Source: Ampullaceana balthica
Taxonomy: Eukaryota > Mollusca > Gastropoda > Lymnaeidae
NCBI GenBank assembly: GCA_944989445.1
Contig: CALYLW010000129.1
Coordinates: 393,501 to 457,500 of the forward strand
Direction: 5' to 3'
Length of the DNA stretch: 64,000 nucleotides
The translations under genes and the position numbers were made by a program. Shown piece after piece: positions 32,691 to 44,233 of the stretch. The notes under the pieces were generated by a model that saw only the letters and a list, made by a program, of their open reading frames with translations, was not told the DNA's origin and ran no database searches. Each line of letters begins with the position of its first letter. The first letter of the stretch is position 1.

Positions 32691-32756
32691 GACGCAAATT
32701 AATAAACATTTTGGTGTCGAGATTAACAAGAAGGCGATTATCGCCATAAAATAATT

Positions 32757-33317
32757 TTTTTTGTTGTTGTTGCTTTTGTTGTTGTAGTTGTTGTTTTGTT
32801 GTTGTTGCTTTGTTGTTGTTGCTGTTGTTGTTGTAGTTGTTGTTTTGTTGTTGTTTTGTTGTTGATGTTTTTGTTGTTGTTTTGTTTTTGTTGTTGTTGC
32901 TGTTGTTGTTTTTGTTGTTGTTGCTGTTGTTGTTGCTGTTGTTGCTTTTGTGTTGTTTTTGCTGTTGTTGTTGTCCACATCCCTTGCCCTGCGACGACAA
33001 TGTCCTTCATGTTGTTGTTGCTTTGTTGTTGTTGCTGTTGTATTTGTTGTTTTGTTGTTGTTGCTTTGTTGTTGTTGCTGTTGTTGTTGTAGTTGTTGTT
33101 TTGTTGTTGTTGTTGTAGTTGTTGTTTTGTTGTTGTTTTGTTTTTGTTTTGTTGTTGTTTTTGTTGTTGTTTTGTTTTTGTTGTTTTGTTGTTGTTTTGT
33201 TGTTTTTGTTGTTGTTTTGTTTTTGTTGTTTTGTTGTTTTTGTTGTTTTTGTTGTTGTTTTGTTTTTGTTGTTTTGTTGTTGTTTTTGTTGTTTTTGTTT
33301 TGTTGCTGTTGTTGTTA
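32757..33317. repeat. Long (TTG)n microsatellite, about 560 bp
   Basis: Nearly pure TTG/TTTTG/TTGC words on the plus strand, (CAA)n on the minus. A 50-bp non-repeat island (GTCCACATCCCTTGCCCTGC) lies at about 32,971-33,010. Open frames of 70-210 codons in all phases (poly-Asn/Thr/Gln or poly-Leu/Cys/Val) come from the repeat itself and are not genes. Confidence 0.95.
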
Positions 33318-33780
33318 AACCCGGGCGGGAGCCGGGTACTTGCCCCTAGTTGTATATATCTCCCATGCAATGATTGCCTGTAACTATTATGTTACCAAAG
33401 AAATCTTAACTCGATACCAGAGTCCTCTTATTTCGAACTAGTTTCAGCTATGACGGAGGGAAATAAGTACACAGTTCCTGACCATTGTAGCACACCACAA
33501 AGTAGAAAGATGCAAATAAGACTTTACTTTAAATGGATGTGGCTACTCCGTGGGGGGGCGGGAGCTGAGGAGCTGGGTGGGGCTTCCACTCTTTCTGAGC
33601 GAAACGTTTATAGATCGCCCAAACCTCGTCAGTTGGGGCACTTGTTAAAGCCGATTTCAAGGAGATGGCTAATGCCTTCTGCTTTCCGTCAATCATTCTA
33701 TTATGCTTAAGCTCCCCAACCTCCCTTTCCCCACTTCTTACTCCCGCTTGCCACAATCATCTCTAGCTGGTATTTTATTT
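33318..33780. other. GC-richer flank of the microsatellite
   Basis: A minus-strand frame at 33,529-33,756 reads NRMIDGKQKALAISLKSALT then SAPTDEVWAIYKRFAQK. It looks protein-like (helical, charged), but I recognise no family. It may be an ORF1-type or gag-type retroelement scrap. Confidence 0.3.
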
Positions 33781-34780
33781 TTACGGATATCCACAAGGTT
33801 TTTTTAAAAAAATACATAACACACATTCAACAGCGAAAAAAGGATTCCCCTAAAATTAGCAAAAAATGTTGTGTTCTATTTCAATATGCGTAAATTTGTA
33901 TTTCTGAGTTTAGCGATGATTAAAGAAAAAAAAATTCACCCGGTACCTGGTAGATATTTTCTGTTATATTTGGCAAATCAAATTTTTTTTAAAAAATGTA
34001 TCCTGCAATATATATAAGTTTATATCTTGTTTTTGTTATAATGGATAATCATATAAAGTAAATTATTAAAATATTGCTTGTGAAAGGTTAAATTATAAAT
34101 TATATTGTAATACTTTTTTTTATAAACAGAGATCTTCTTATTCAATAAAAGAGAACATCTGATTTTATAATGTGGCGAATTAAATATCTATACCCGATTT
34201 CCGCCACAATCTTCTCTTACCAAGATACCCATTTTTTGCTTGTATTAGTAAATTACAATTGCGCAAATAAAATGTATTCCTGCCCACTTTATGAATCCTA
34301 AATTTGTGTTCTTATCTTCATCTTACAGTAGGCATTCCAATTTTAAAAAATTAAATTTAAGCCTAAATTGTATTAAAGTGGTTGTTTTAGCTTTCCAATT
34401 TAACTAAGATGATCTGTTATGATTCATTTTATTTACTAAATATTTCCTAATTGATACCCCCCCCACCACCACCACCACCAAATTATTTGCCGTTTTATTT
34501 CCTTGAATTGTGTTTTTCGCCCGGGAATTACCTCGTTGAATAAAATATTAGAAAGCATGGCTTCTGTGGTTGGCGGAGATTTTTTACTGTTTGCTTTTCG
34601 TACCTATGGTTAGTTTTTTAAAACGAGTTTATTAATTTAAAAAATAAATAAATAAATAAATAGGTTACCAAACAAAAACTGGTGTACAGTTTGATAAATA
34701 AAAAAGGGGCAAGTGGATGTGTATACTTTTATGCTCGTGACAACATGTTCAAATCTCCTGTAATAATTAATTGATCTAAA
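33781..34780. other. AT-rich gap
   Basis: Only simple repeats: (ACC)n at 34,462-34,480 and (AAAT)n at about 34,641-34,662. No gene seen. Confidence 0.4.
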
Positions 34781-34784
34781 TCTG

Positions 34785-35750
34785 GACCAATAAAGGTTAA
34801 CTCAAGAGTACCACAAAGAACTGTGCTAGGTCCCTTACTCTTTTTAATTTATATAAATGATTTACCCAACAACATCTCAACAGGAACAAAAGTTAGGTTA
34901 TTTGCTGATGATTGTATAATCTATAGAACAATTAAATCAGAACAAGATATCAACATTTTTACAAAAAGACTTTGATGAATTGATAAAATGGGAAACTAAC
35001 TGGAGTATGTCTTTCCACCCAGAAAAGTGTCAACTGTTAAGAGTAACAAAGAAAAGAAACAAATAAATTCAAAATACCGTATATACTCGTTCTATAGCCC
35101 GTTCGTTCATAAGCCGGACACCCCCCCCCCACACACACACACACGCACTTTTGGAAGAGAAAAGTATTGAAAGTGTATAACCCGCTCGCAAGCCGACCCC
35201 AAAAATATTAGGACAGCTTAAGGAAATGGTACACATTTTAAAAAAAACTAAAATCTAAATCGGTCATAATGATTGTTTACTTTTTACTGCCCATCTTTGT
35301 CTTTGTGCTCTTTGATAGGCAAGAGTTACGGGTATTTTAAAAAAAATTCTTTGGTAAACAGTGACGAAAGCGCGTTCATTAAAATTCGTTGTTGAAAACA
35401 ATTTTTTTAAAAACAATTTGTTAAAACGTTCACAAAAATAAATAAAATGATTAACTAAGGTAAGTGCAGATGTTTAATAATAGCAGTCGAATCTTGTTAA
35501 ATGTAGAAAAGGGCATTGATGATCTACAATAACAACACCGATATTCAATATCCATGCAGAAATACGTTTATGACCCGCTAGTAAGCCGACCCCCCAACTT
35601 TCCCCCCTAGATTTTCTCCCAAAAAGGTCAGCTTGCGAACGAGTATATACGGTATTTCATTCATGAAAAAGAACTGACCCAAACTAAAGATGCAAAATAC
35701 TTAGGAGTCATAATAAATGAGAAACTATCATGTCAATGAAGTTATTATAA
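34785..35750 (+). pseudogene. Jockey-type LINE reverse transcriptase fragment, split by a MITE
   Basis: The plus strand reads [20 protein letters not shown], then [20 protein letters not shown], then [15 protein letters not shown]. After a shift comes LIKWETNWSMSFHPEKCQLL-like sequence up to 35,076. FADD is the catalytic box. The Q-G of the usual GVPQGTVLGP is changed to Q-R. After the MITE the frame continues YFIHEKELTQTKDAKYLGVI then INEKLSC (35,653-35,740). The fragment is truncated at both ends. Confidence 0.8.
35077..35652. mobile_element. 576-bp MITE with CCGTATATACTCGTTC ends
   Basis: The inverted termini CCGTATATACTCGTTC and GAACGAGTATATACGG are perfect over 16 bp, with TA on both sides. 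Removing the element and one TA joins the surrounding reverse-transcriptase frame exactly as TCA-AAA-TAT-TTC-ATT. AAGCCGACCCC and AAGCCGGACACCCC subterminal repeats occur at each end. Confidence 0.9.
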
Positions 35751-36241
35751 TCATACAAAACCTTATTCGTTACATATTCGTAAATTAAGTATTTAAAGTT
35801 TCTTTCAAAATAATTACGTAGTATACAACTAGTCTCGATAAATGCAGCTCAAGTTCAAGAGCGTTACTTCAGGGTAATATACATTATTTTAATATAACAC
35901 AATCAAATCATTCAGGAGAGCGTAATTGCTTTTCGAAACTTGGGTTTTCGTAATTTGTTAATTTTCAAATTTAGAGGCGCTGATAAGGGGTGGTAAAATA
36001 ACTATAATAATAAAAATGGGTAATATATACTGTTGAAGGAAATACATTTAAGACGTTCAAGAATTTGATTGGGATAACCAGAATCTAAATTTAAAAAAAA
36101 GCTAATAATGTAAGTTTTTTTGTAACACTAGCGAAAACTTAAAAATAGATGTATTAATTATAAAAATAATGTTTTAACATTTTTTCCAGTTCAGGGGCTT
36201 AAAATATAAGGGTTATGAAGAAGACTTTCCTAAAATATGAG
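35751..36241. other. AT-rich gap
   Basis: No feature recognised. Confidence 0.35.
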
Positions 36242-36930
36242 TATACTAGTTTGTGCTGCGGCGCCGTGGCGCCTGCGACGCCCCCCCTTTTTTAAGGGCG
36301 CCTACGGCGCCCACCTTTTTCAAAAGCCCACTAACTTGTCCTTGTATGATAAATACGTACTATTAAAAATTTCTTAAATGTACAGAAAGTATTTTATAAA
36401 AATGTTTTTATATTTAACAAAAAAATATTTTTATGTCAAAAGCCCAAGTAACATATCCTTGTATGATAAATACGAAATATTCCTGAAATGTACACAAAGT
36501 ATGTATATAATATAGGTTGTGCTAAGGCGCCCACTTTTATTTAGGGCGCCTACGGCGCCCACTTTTTTCAAAAGCCCAACAAACTTGTCCTTGTATGATA
36601 GACACGTAATATTAAAATATCTTATGTCTACACGCAGTAATTTAAAATAGAGGTTGTATTTGTATTTGGTTAAAATCCCAAGTAACTTATTCTTGTATGA
36701 TAAATACGAAATATTCCTGAAAATTAAACAAAGTATTTATATATTAATTTTTACAGTGCTAATCACCACACGATTTTTAAACTAATTTTAGAAAGCAGCG
36801 CACCAAATTACTTACTGCACCAAAAAACATTACTATTTGAGTCAATCAGCACTGCTTACAACACAAAATTTTAAAAAAGCAGAGTGATGTCCCTTAGCGT
36901 TAGGCCACATAATTGAGCGTAAATATATAT
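36242..36930 (+). mobile_element. Helentron-like non-autonomous repeat, family B, copy 1
   Basis: Begins ACTAGTTTGTGCTGCGGCGC and ends near TTGAGCGTAAATATATA. GC hairpin GGGCGCCTACGGCGCCC, TTTTTCAAAAGCCCA and CCTTGTATGATAAATACG recur several times inside. The block AAAGCAGCGCACCAAATTAC lies near the 3' end. The ACTAG start matches the 3.4 kb element at 20,974. Confidence 0.65.
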
Positions 36931-36932
36931 AT

Positions 36933-37490
36933 GACTAGTTTGTGCTGCGGCGCCGTGGCGCCTGCGGCGCCCCTTTTTTTAAGGGTGCCTACGGCGCCCA
37001 CCTTTTTCAAAAGCCCAACTAACTTGTCCTTGTATGATAAATACGTAATATTAAACTATCTTAAATGTACACAAAGTATTTTATAATGTTTTTTTAAAAT
37101 TGTTTTTTAAAAAATATTTTTTATGTAAAAAGCGTAAGTAACTTATCCTTGTATTATAAATAGGAAATATTCCTGAAATGTACACAAAATATGTATATAA
37201 TATAGGTTGTGCTGCGGCGCCCACTTGTATTTAAAAGCCCAAGTAACTTATCCTTGTATGATAAATACGAAATATTCATGAAAATTAAACAAAGCATTAT
37301 ATAATAATTTTTACAGTGCTAATCACCACACGATTTTTTAACTAATTTTAGAAAGCAGCGCACCAAATTACTGCACCAAAAATAACTATTTGACTCAATC
37401 AGCACTGCTTCCAACGCAAAATTAAAAAAAAAGCAGAGTGATTTCCTTTAACGTTAGGCGGCAGTGATAATTGAGCGTAAATATATACTA
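36933..37490 (+). mobile_element. Helentron-like non-autonomous repeat, family B, copy 2
   Basis: Direct tandem neighbour of copy 1, starting ACTAGTTTGTGCTGCGGCGC only a few bases after it ends. Same block order, shorter by about 130 bp. Confidence 0.65.
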
Positions 37491-40400
37491 TAATAATATG
37501 TTTGTCCTTCATTTTGCGCAAAATACATCATACACTTATGGGAACGGACACATCTTATGAATTTTAGCATATTTCTAAAATAAAGAAAAAGGGTAACACA
37601 CTTGACAATGTAGTATATGGATTAGTTTTAAACATAAGAATTACATTTTAACGATTTTTGAATGAAAGATAAGGAGCAAGGCAAAAGGTGAGTAAATGTT
37701 TATTGATGATGCAGTTATATCAAGCTATCAATACAGATAATTTAACTTGTTTATGTTTTTAAAATTTCAGGATAGTATGTACATTTTTAAAAAAATAAGT
37801 GACCTTTGCAAGTTGGTTAGGATTCTTCTGTATAACAAAAAAACTATTAAACGTATTCTTTTCGTAAAAATAGTTTTGTTTTATTAATCGAGACAGGCTA
37901 CCGGTTTTCTACAAGTTCTCATTTCTCTCTAAAAATTAACCGATAAATCATCCTTTAAAAGTTATAGTTAAAATTGACAAGACCGATAAATTTATGATTT
38001 GCATTTTAACATATCTTCCTCAATCAAATGGTCGACATTAGACAAAACGTTACATTTGACCAGTTATCTGTATTTTCTCCAGCAAAACAGAGTCCAATAC
38101 CTTGCTCCTTTAATTAGGATATGATCAGCATGCACTTCTAAATGTCTACATTCCCTAATATCAGTAACTCTTAGTCTGCCAAATCTTATTTTTGTTGGAT
38201 TTAAATTGATTACTTTCTTTTTAAATTAACCTTTGCTTTAACATGGCCATTCTTGTACTTCTACTATGTAAATTACATCAGTACTACTCAATTAATGAGG
38301 AAATATTTACCAAATTCTAACTTTCTTGTAAAATCTGGTTTCAATGCTGCCTTTAAAAATAAAATCCTCTTTTCTTTAATATTTTATAAACGAAATAATA
38401 TTTCGCTTGTTTCCATGTTTTTATTCTTAAATTCACTTCTCCACCTCGTTCCTCATTTATTTAAAGGACATACAGTTCATACACATGTTTGATAAAAATA
38501 TGTTTTTTAAAATTAACAAAAGAAAATAATGCCTTCAATCTCACGCAACACACGATTGTTCCACCATTAAAGGATGGCTTCCCTTGCTTTCAATAATACT
38601 TTAAAAAATGAAAACAAAAAAAAACGAATATTATAACACATCTCAGGGGGAATAAATTGTTAAATCTTACTTCTACTGCTACTAATGGGCATTTGAGGAA
38701 TTATTTAAAATAAGTGCACATAGTAAAAATAAAAGAACTCTAGTATATTATATTGGATTCTCGATTTAAAATATACACATTTTATGTTGGTCTCGATCCT
38801 GTTAAAAAAATGTCCCCGTTCCAGGGGCGAGGATCCATTCCAGAGGCTGAAGAAAATGGACGGGGGTTGTAAGGTGGAGTGGGATTGAGATGGACAGATG
38901 AACGGATCGATTTTACAGACTTGTGATCCGCGGACTATTTGAAACTATTTGAAAAGCTTCTGGTGGTGAAAAATGGCTTGTGTCATCATCGAGGCATCGG
39001 TGTTATCTATTCTATCCTTCAGCACTGAGTATTGTGCTGTTTCCGATCGTCAGAGGGTTTTCACATTTTTACCTGAATATGTCTTGTCATAATAGTAAAG
39101 TTTGTAAAGAATACGGATCATCTTTATCTGATTTAAATTTCTCCTGCTCCCAAATGTTAATCGATTTCCGCCCCGAGAAATGTCTTAATAAATCTTGTCT
39201 GTTTGAATTGAATTATCTTATTTATCTTCTCGAATAATTACAAAATCAAAGCTTTGTCGTGTTTTAAATGGGAACAGGTGCGAAAAGGGTTTAAATGATA
39301 AAATGCTATTTTCGTGATATTGTTTCAGAGATGGTGGAAATATAACTTGTTCAGTTAGAAAGGGTACAGGAAAAGGTATATAGCTGCTGCGTAGGAAGAC
39401 ATTTTTGCTGCCTACCAGAAAACATACAATATTTTGAAATAACACTGTCCTTGGATAGGCGCTTTTTCATACTATTAAGTCTTCAAACGCTCAAAAGCGT
39501 AATAATTTAATTCTAACCAAGCTGTTCTCAATTGTATATTTATATTTTCCGAAATCCCCTGGCATTCAAAAAAATTCTCCAAATGGAGACAAATTTCAAG
39601 ATTTTAAGAACTGGGAGGTTGCAGAGATTATTTTGTATATAAAAGTGTGTCTTGAGTATGATGTTGATTAGGGTTGAAGTGAGGCACACATTAAGTCACA
39701 GAGGTGTTGTGGGGTTTGTAGAAGGGGCTGAATGAGATAATTATTATTTATAAATGTACACATATGATTAATGTTTTAGGAGTTGATATAGCAACTTGCG
39801 ATTTTAATTTTAGGCTTTAAAAAATGAAAGAATTATTTATAGTCAGTTATCTATTATGTAATTAATTCATATAAAATGTAAAAATAAACATGTAAAAATG
39901 GCCGCGTAATTCTTTGTTGCAACTTCGGGCTCTGATGACATTACAGTGGTCAGGTTCCGGTTAAATGTTTTATACTTGACATTTAATACCAGCCTCACGC
40001 CTAAACTTCCTTTATCTTACACTGGGATGTATGGCACTCTTCTGATACTGACATTGACAAGCTCTGTTCACAGTACTGCCATCTTTCCTTTACTCTTAAT
40101 AATGATATTAACAAGCCTGTATACTGTATACATCAAGACTACATGCTTCTTTGCACTCACTTTCACGAGGAGAGTGTTTCAAAGTACAGAAAGATTCCTT
40201 CTTAACATTTACTATATATCAACCAGTCCAGCGCATTTATTTGAATTGAGAAATCTGTAAATTGAGTTTGCCAAAGCTGTAAAAATTGTCATAAATCTCT
40301 ATTTTGAAAACTGTATTTAAATAGATGGCATTCTGTGACGGTACATAGCAACTACTTGCAGCGTATATAACACTTAACGCCAAATGCTTTTTGAATATGA

Positions 40401-41061
40401 TGGAGCTCATGATGACTTTGTTTTTATCGCTCTAGGCTCCATGTCAAAACCTTATTAATGAGCTACTAGTTTTATTATGGTGTCTCACCTCGTATATTAT
40501 TAGCTGTTCATCAGTATGTGCTTCTTGTTTTGTTGGCCTGTTATTGGGTTTATTTGATTTTTAAAGAATTAAAATCCACGTAAAGCCATTACAACATGAA
40601 CAATGAAAAGTCAACTCATTATATGTATAAGAAGTGTGTGAAAATGATAATTACATATGAGGCATTAAAATCGAGAAAAAATAGTTGACATATGCAACAT
40701 ACATTAAAGATACGTACTCATGTGGCCTTAAAAATGAAAAGAAACACGACTTGTGAATTTCACTTGATACATGTAACATGTATTTCATTAACCGGACACA
40801 CATAATCAAATGATATGATATGTAAGCTGCACAAGTATGGTTTATTTATTGTATCTATGAGTATTTACAAACAGAAAATCTCACACGTATATAAAGGAAT
40901 GCCAAGAACCAGCAACCACGCATCTTTTGTACACGTTAAGTTCGATACACAAGGAGCTGAAGGTTTAGTCTTGTTTATAAGTCTCAAGTCTTCTATTAGT
41001 AATAAAAGGTATACCACTGCTATAGTGTTATACATGTATGTACCATAGTTATATATAGGGG
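37491..41061. other. AT-rich intergenic DNA
   Basis: I found no exon with supported splice sites and no complete transposon. A 104-codon plus-strand frame at 39,946-40,260 is hydrophobic and repetitive and has no known motif. Confidence 0.4.
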
Positions 41062-41613
41062 CAGTGGCGTAGTTAGGGTTCGTGCCACCCTGGGCAGGAC
41101 TATACTTTTTCAAGGACTAATAATAAAACGGCTCTTTTGTACGTTGAAAAATCTGGGCCACCCATTCCTACAACACTGCATGGGAGGCCCAATTAAATAT
41201 TCCGATCAGAAATATTATAGAGGCCCTCGTTGTTTATACAAATTTAGTGCCAAATAAACATATTTATTTTCCAGACAAATTTTATTTTTACTTTATATTT
41301 ATAGACATACGTTTTTGTGATTATTATATTTTGAATGTGATGCAATTAAGACTTCTTCATATACTTTTGACAGTTAATTTATGCAATACATACGCATTCA
41401 TTTTTAAAAATTTATGCAACTAAACTTGCAATATTCTGCAACCCTTTGCTAAAAGGAGACGCCCATATACTTTAAGATCATTTTCGAGATTTGAGTTTTG
41501 CAGATAACAAAATTTAGTTTGTACATCACTGTAGATCATTACTGGCTAATAATATTGTAAATCAATTTTTATTTTATCTCAATAGTTTGTTGTTCGAGTT
41601 AAAAATTGATGTA
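41062..41613. other. hAT left-end fragment and AT-rich DNA
   Basis: CAGTGGCGTAGTTAGGGTTC at 41,062 is a hAT-type terminus (compare element C), with GTGCCACCCTGGGCAGG just inside. No partner terminus with the same flanking octamer was found downstream. Confidence 0.5.
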
Positions 41614-42304
41614 CAGTGGAACCTCGGTATACGTCTGCTTTGGTATAAGACCAACTTGGTATACGTCCTGTTTTGACGCGAAACATGTTGCTTGGTATAC
41701 TACCTTTTGTTTGGAACACGACCGGCGTGGGTGCTAGAAATTGTATGTTTAAAACTGACACATCAATGACAGGAGCCAAGGAAAGAAAAAGAATTGACCT
41801 GACAATGTCACACTTTCGAAACATCCTCAAGAGAAGGCAAAAGCAAATTTCTTTAGACATATTTTAAGTAAAAGTCAAACCTGGCGAGCCTCAACTATGG
41901 TCAACTGGGGAAAAGAAGCAGAAAATAGAAAACAAAACAACAGAAAGTCATGTTCCTGAAGTTATATCTGAAGCCGTCTTTCCTCCCAAACAATAACATC
42001 TCCTTCTCAACACCATGTTAGCAAGCACTTGACTCGTCTCACCAAGTTAAATTGAGGCTAAATTTTTATTTATTGCACTTAAGTTCTTTTTATTTATGTC
42101 TTTTAGTATTAAGAAATATTTAAATTATTTTTACAATTATGTCAATAAATGTATAATATGTTAATAATAATATGCTTTTTTCCTGGGAACGGATTAATCA
42201 TTTTCCCTTTATATCTTATGTTAAAAATACGTTTGATATACGTCCTGTTTGGTATAAGTCCAAGTGTCTGGAACGGATTAAGGACGTATACTGAGGTTCC
42301 ACTG
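41614..42304. mobile_element. Tigger/pogo-type element, 691 bp
   Basis: CAGTGGAACCTCGGTATACG on the left and CTGAGGTTCCACTG on the right form the inverted ends, with TA on both sides. This is the classic pogo/Tigger form. GGTATACGTCCTGTTT is repeated at each end. Inside, the plus strand keeps a transposase C-terminal scrap: TMSHFRNILKRRQKQISLDI then a decayed SHVPEV...PPKQ tail. The DDE core is deleted. Confidence 0.8.
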
Positions 42305-42306
42305 TA

Positions 42307-43175
42307 CTATGCTGGAGGAACATGGTCAATTAGAGAAGAAACAGTGCTTTGTATTATTTTAAGTAAATTGTTTTGCGCTACATCATAAACCGATACAGAC
42401 TGATTTTGGTGACTGAACTGATGAATGTATCAGTTTTTCCCCCTCTAAATTAATGACAAATATTCAGTGGTCACTTAGAAACATTTTCCCATGACATTGT
42501 ACAAATTCGTTCTGGAAGAATGCTGTTTAATGTTGTTTATAAAATAATAGTTACACATTACCAAATTCACAAACCAAAAAGCGAAAAAAAGTATTTACAT
42601 TAGATCTCCAATTAGCTGACGGATTTTTAAAACTGTTTAAATCAAATCTGATGGTTGACTTGTTTAAATCTTTCTTAAAGGTCCATCAGAATAATAAAAA
42701 TTAAATATCATGTTACATTTGTGGCATCTAGTATATTGTACATTATATTACATGACATCGTAACTGGAGCGATGCTTTGTCACAAGTATTGAGATGTCTT
42801 CAGTGTTGTCTAAGATCACATTTAGGTCACTCGGTATACAATTGGAAACATGACACGATGCGAGTCCTTCATTCAATAATTGATGTTGTTTAAGACTTAT
42901 TTTTCTTAATTAATCAATTGTTACACCCTTGTGATGGTTTAAAGACAAAGTTGGTTCAGAAACCTTGATCTAGTGTAAGACCAATTTGTATTAATGAGGA
43001 TTCTCAAAGCCATGGGCAGGGTAAGGATCTTGTTAAGGAATACAATTGAAGCCGACAATTTCTCTTTTGATTATACACCCTGAGTAACTATCTGTTGATT
43101 ACGTAATTGACTAGCTATTGATTTCCTCAGCACCACTTCACGCTCATCAAAGACATTAAAACAATGTCCTTACTT
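42307..43175 (-). other. 3' flank of the host membrane-protein gene
   Basis: Follows the TGA stop at 43,176-43,178 on the minus strand and probably includes the 3' untranslated region. I see no unambiguous polyadenylation signal. Confidence 0.4.
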
Positions 43176-44096
43176 TCACACCAACGTATCCCCATCAATG
43201 CTCATATGAATGGTTTTTGAAATATATTTCAAAACAGGTGGCTTTGCCCTTGACGTGTTACCAACAGTTTCCGCCACCGTAGGATCCGATGCCGAGGTCA
43301 CAGTATCAGTCTTTGACGCCAGCCGAGGCGTTTCTCTATTCCCAGTACTTTTGAAATGGCTGCAGTGGTTTAGCGAGCCCTTACCGTTATTGAGGTTGCT
43401 TCCCGGCATGCTGGAGTGATGTTGGCTCTGACGAGAAGACGCTAGGTCCGAATTGTGGGTGGACGACTGCAAGTCTGTAATACTGATGCGTGGCGCTGCT
43501 CGCGTAGGAATGCTGCCAGGTTCCGACTGTATCGAATGAAAATGAGCGTGCATGTGTGCTAGTCTGGCTTGTCTCATGCGATACGGGTGACTCGGCTGGT
43601 GGCTTTTTTCTGTCAGCGACAGCGTTCGCCCGCAACGGCCGAGAGGGATATTAGCTCGGGAAGGGTTTCCGATACCGTTGAGTATTTTGTTCCCGTTACA
43701 AACCCTTTCGGCGAGACTTTGGGGTGATTGGTGATGGTTGTGCCGCGAGGCAGACTTTGAGTCGGCGAGGCTGTCACCCTCGCTGTTCTGAGAGAAGACG
43801 TCATCATCTCTGTCATGGTCGTGACAGTGTGTTGTAGTGTCGCTCATTTCATAACGGTCATCTGGAAAATGCGATGACATAGAGTCGTATTTGCTGGATT
43901 CGGCTGCCGCTGTGCGAGGTTGCCGGACGAGGTTCGGGCATCGAGATAACAGGACAATGAGAACAATGATAGAGAGAGCGAGGACAGCACCAATACTTGA
44001 TCCGATCGATACTGGAATGTGCCAACTCGTTGTAGCAGCATCAATACATTCCTCCAGTGGAATTTGTGTTTCATTGTGAAACATTGTCACACACAC
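43176..44096 (-). CDS. Host gene, last coding exon: membrane helix and cytoplasmic tail
   Basis: An acceptor TTTTTCAACAG precedes GTGTGTGTGACA at 44,096. The exon joins in phase 0 to the exon ending TACTATAAG at 46,412, giving DTYYK-VCVTMF, a natural end of a fibronectin-III strand. About 19 extracellular residues (HNETQIPLEECIDA with an N-glycosylation site) lead to a hydrophobic helix IGAVLALSIIVLIVLL, stopped by SRCPNLVRQPR. The remaining 250 or so residues are Ser/His/Asp-rich and low in hydrophobics (HDHDRDDD; RISITDLQSS), ending MSIDGDTLV and TGA. This is a type I membrane protein, probably adhesion- or receptor-like. No kinase, TIR or death domain is visible. I cannot name the gene. 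Confidence 0.8.
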   Translation of the reverse strand: MCVTMFHNETQIPLEECIDAATTSWHIPVSIGSSIGAVLALSIIVLIVLLSRCPNLVRQPRTAAAESSKYDSMSSHFPDDRYEMSDTTTHCHDHDRDDDVFSQNSEGDSLADSKSASRHNHHQSPQSLAERVCNGNKILNGIGNPSRANIPLGRCGRTLSLTEKSHQPSHPYRMRQARLAHMHAHFHSIQSEPGSIPTRAAPRISITDLQSSTHNSDLASSRQSQHHSSMPGSNLNNGKGSLNHCSHFKSTGNRETPRLASKTDTVTSASDPTVAETVGNTSRAKPPVLKYISKTIHMSIDGDTLV

Positions 44097-44233
44097 CTGT
44101 TGAAAAATAATATAAATAGTTGGATTACTAGATTTAATTCATGGTATTAATTGCTTACAGTGGTTCAAACCAACAAACCATTCAGACACTTCTATCATGC
44201 TTATTTCGATGAAGGCAAATTTAGTTCCTTTAT

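Noticed and set aside
32664..33383. Large open frames (up to 210 codons) rich in Asn/Thr/Gln or Leu/Cys/Val
   Set aside because: They are translations of the (TTG)n microsatellite in every phase and on both strands. There is no non-repeat protein content.
33529..33756. Minus-strand frame with SAPTDEVWAIYKRFAQK
   Set aside because: It looks protein-like, but no family was recognised and no promoter, splice or element boundary supports it. Kept only as a note in the gap entry.
39946..40260. 104-codon hydrophobic plus-strand frame
   Set aside because: AT-rich, repetitive (GACATTGACAAGC / GATATTAACAAGC), with no splice context and no known motif.
43210..43816. Open frames overlapping the cytoplasmic-tail exon
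   Set aside because: Alternative frames of a GC-richer exon. Only the frame that continues across the splice junctions gives a coherent protein.
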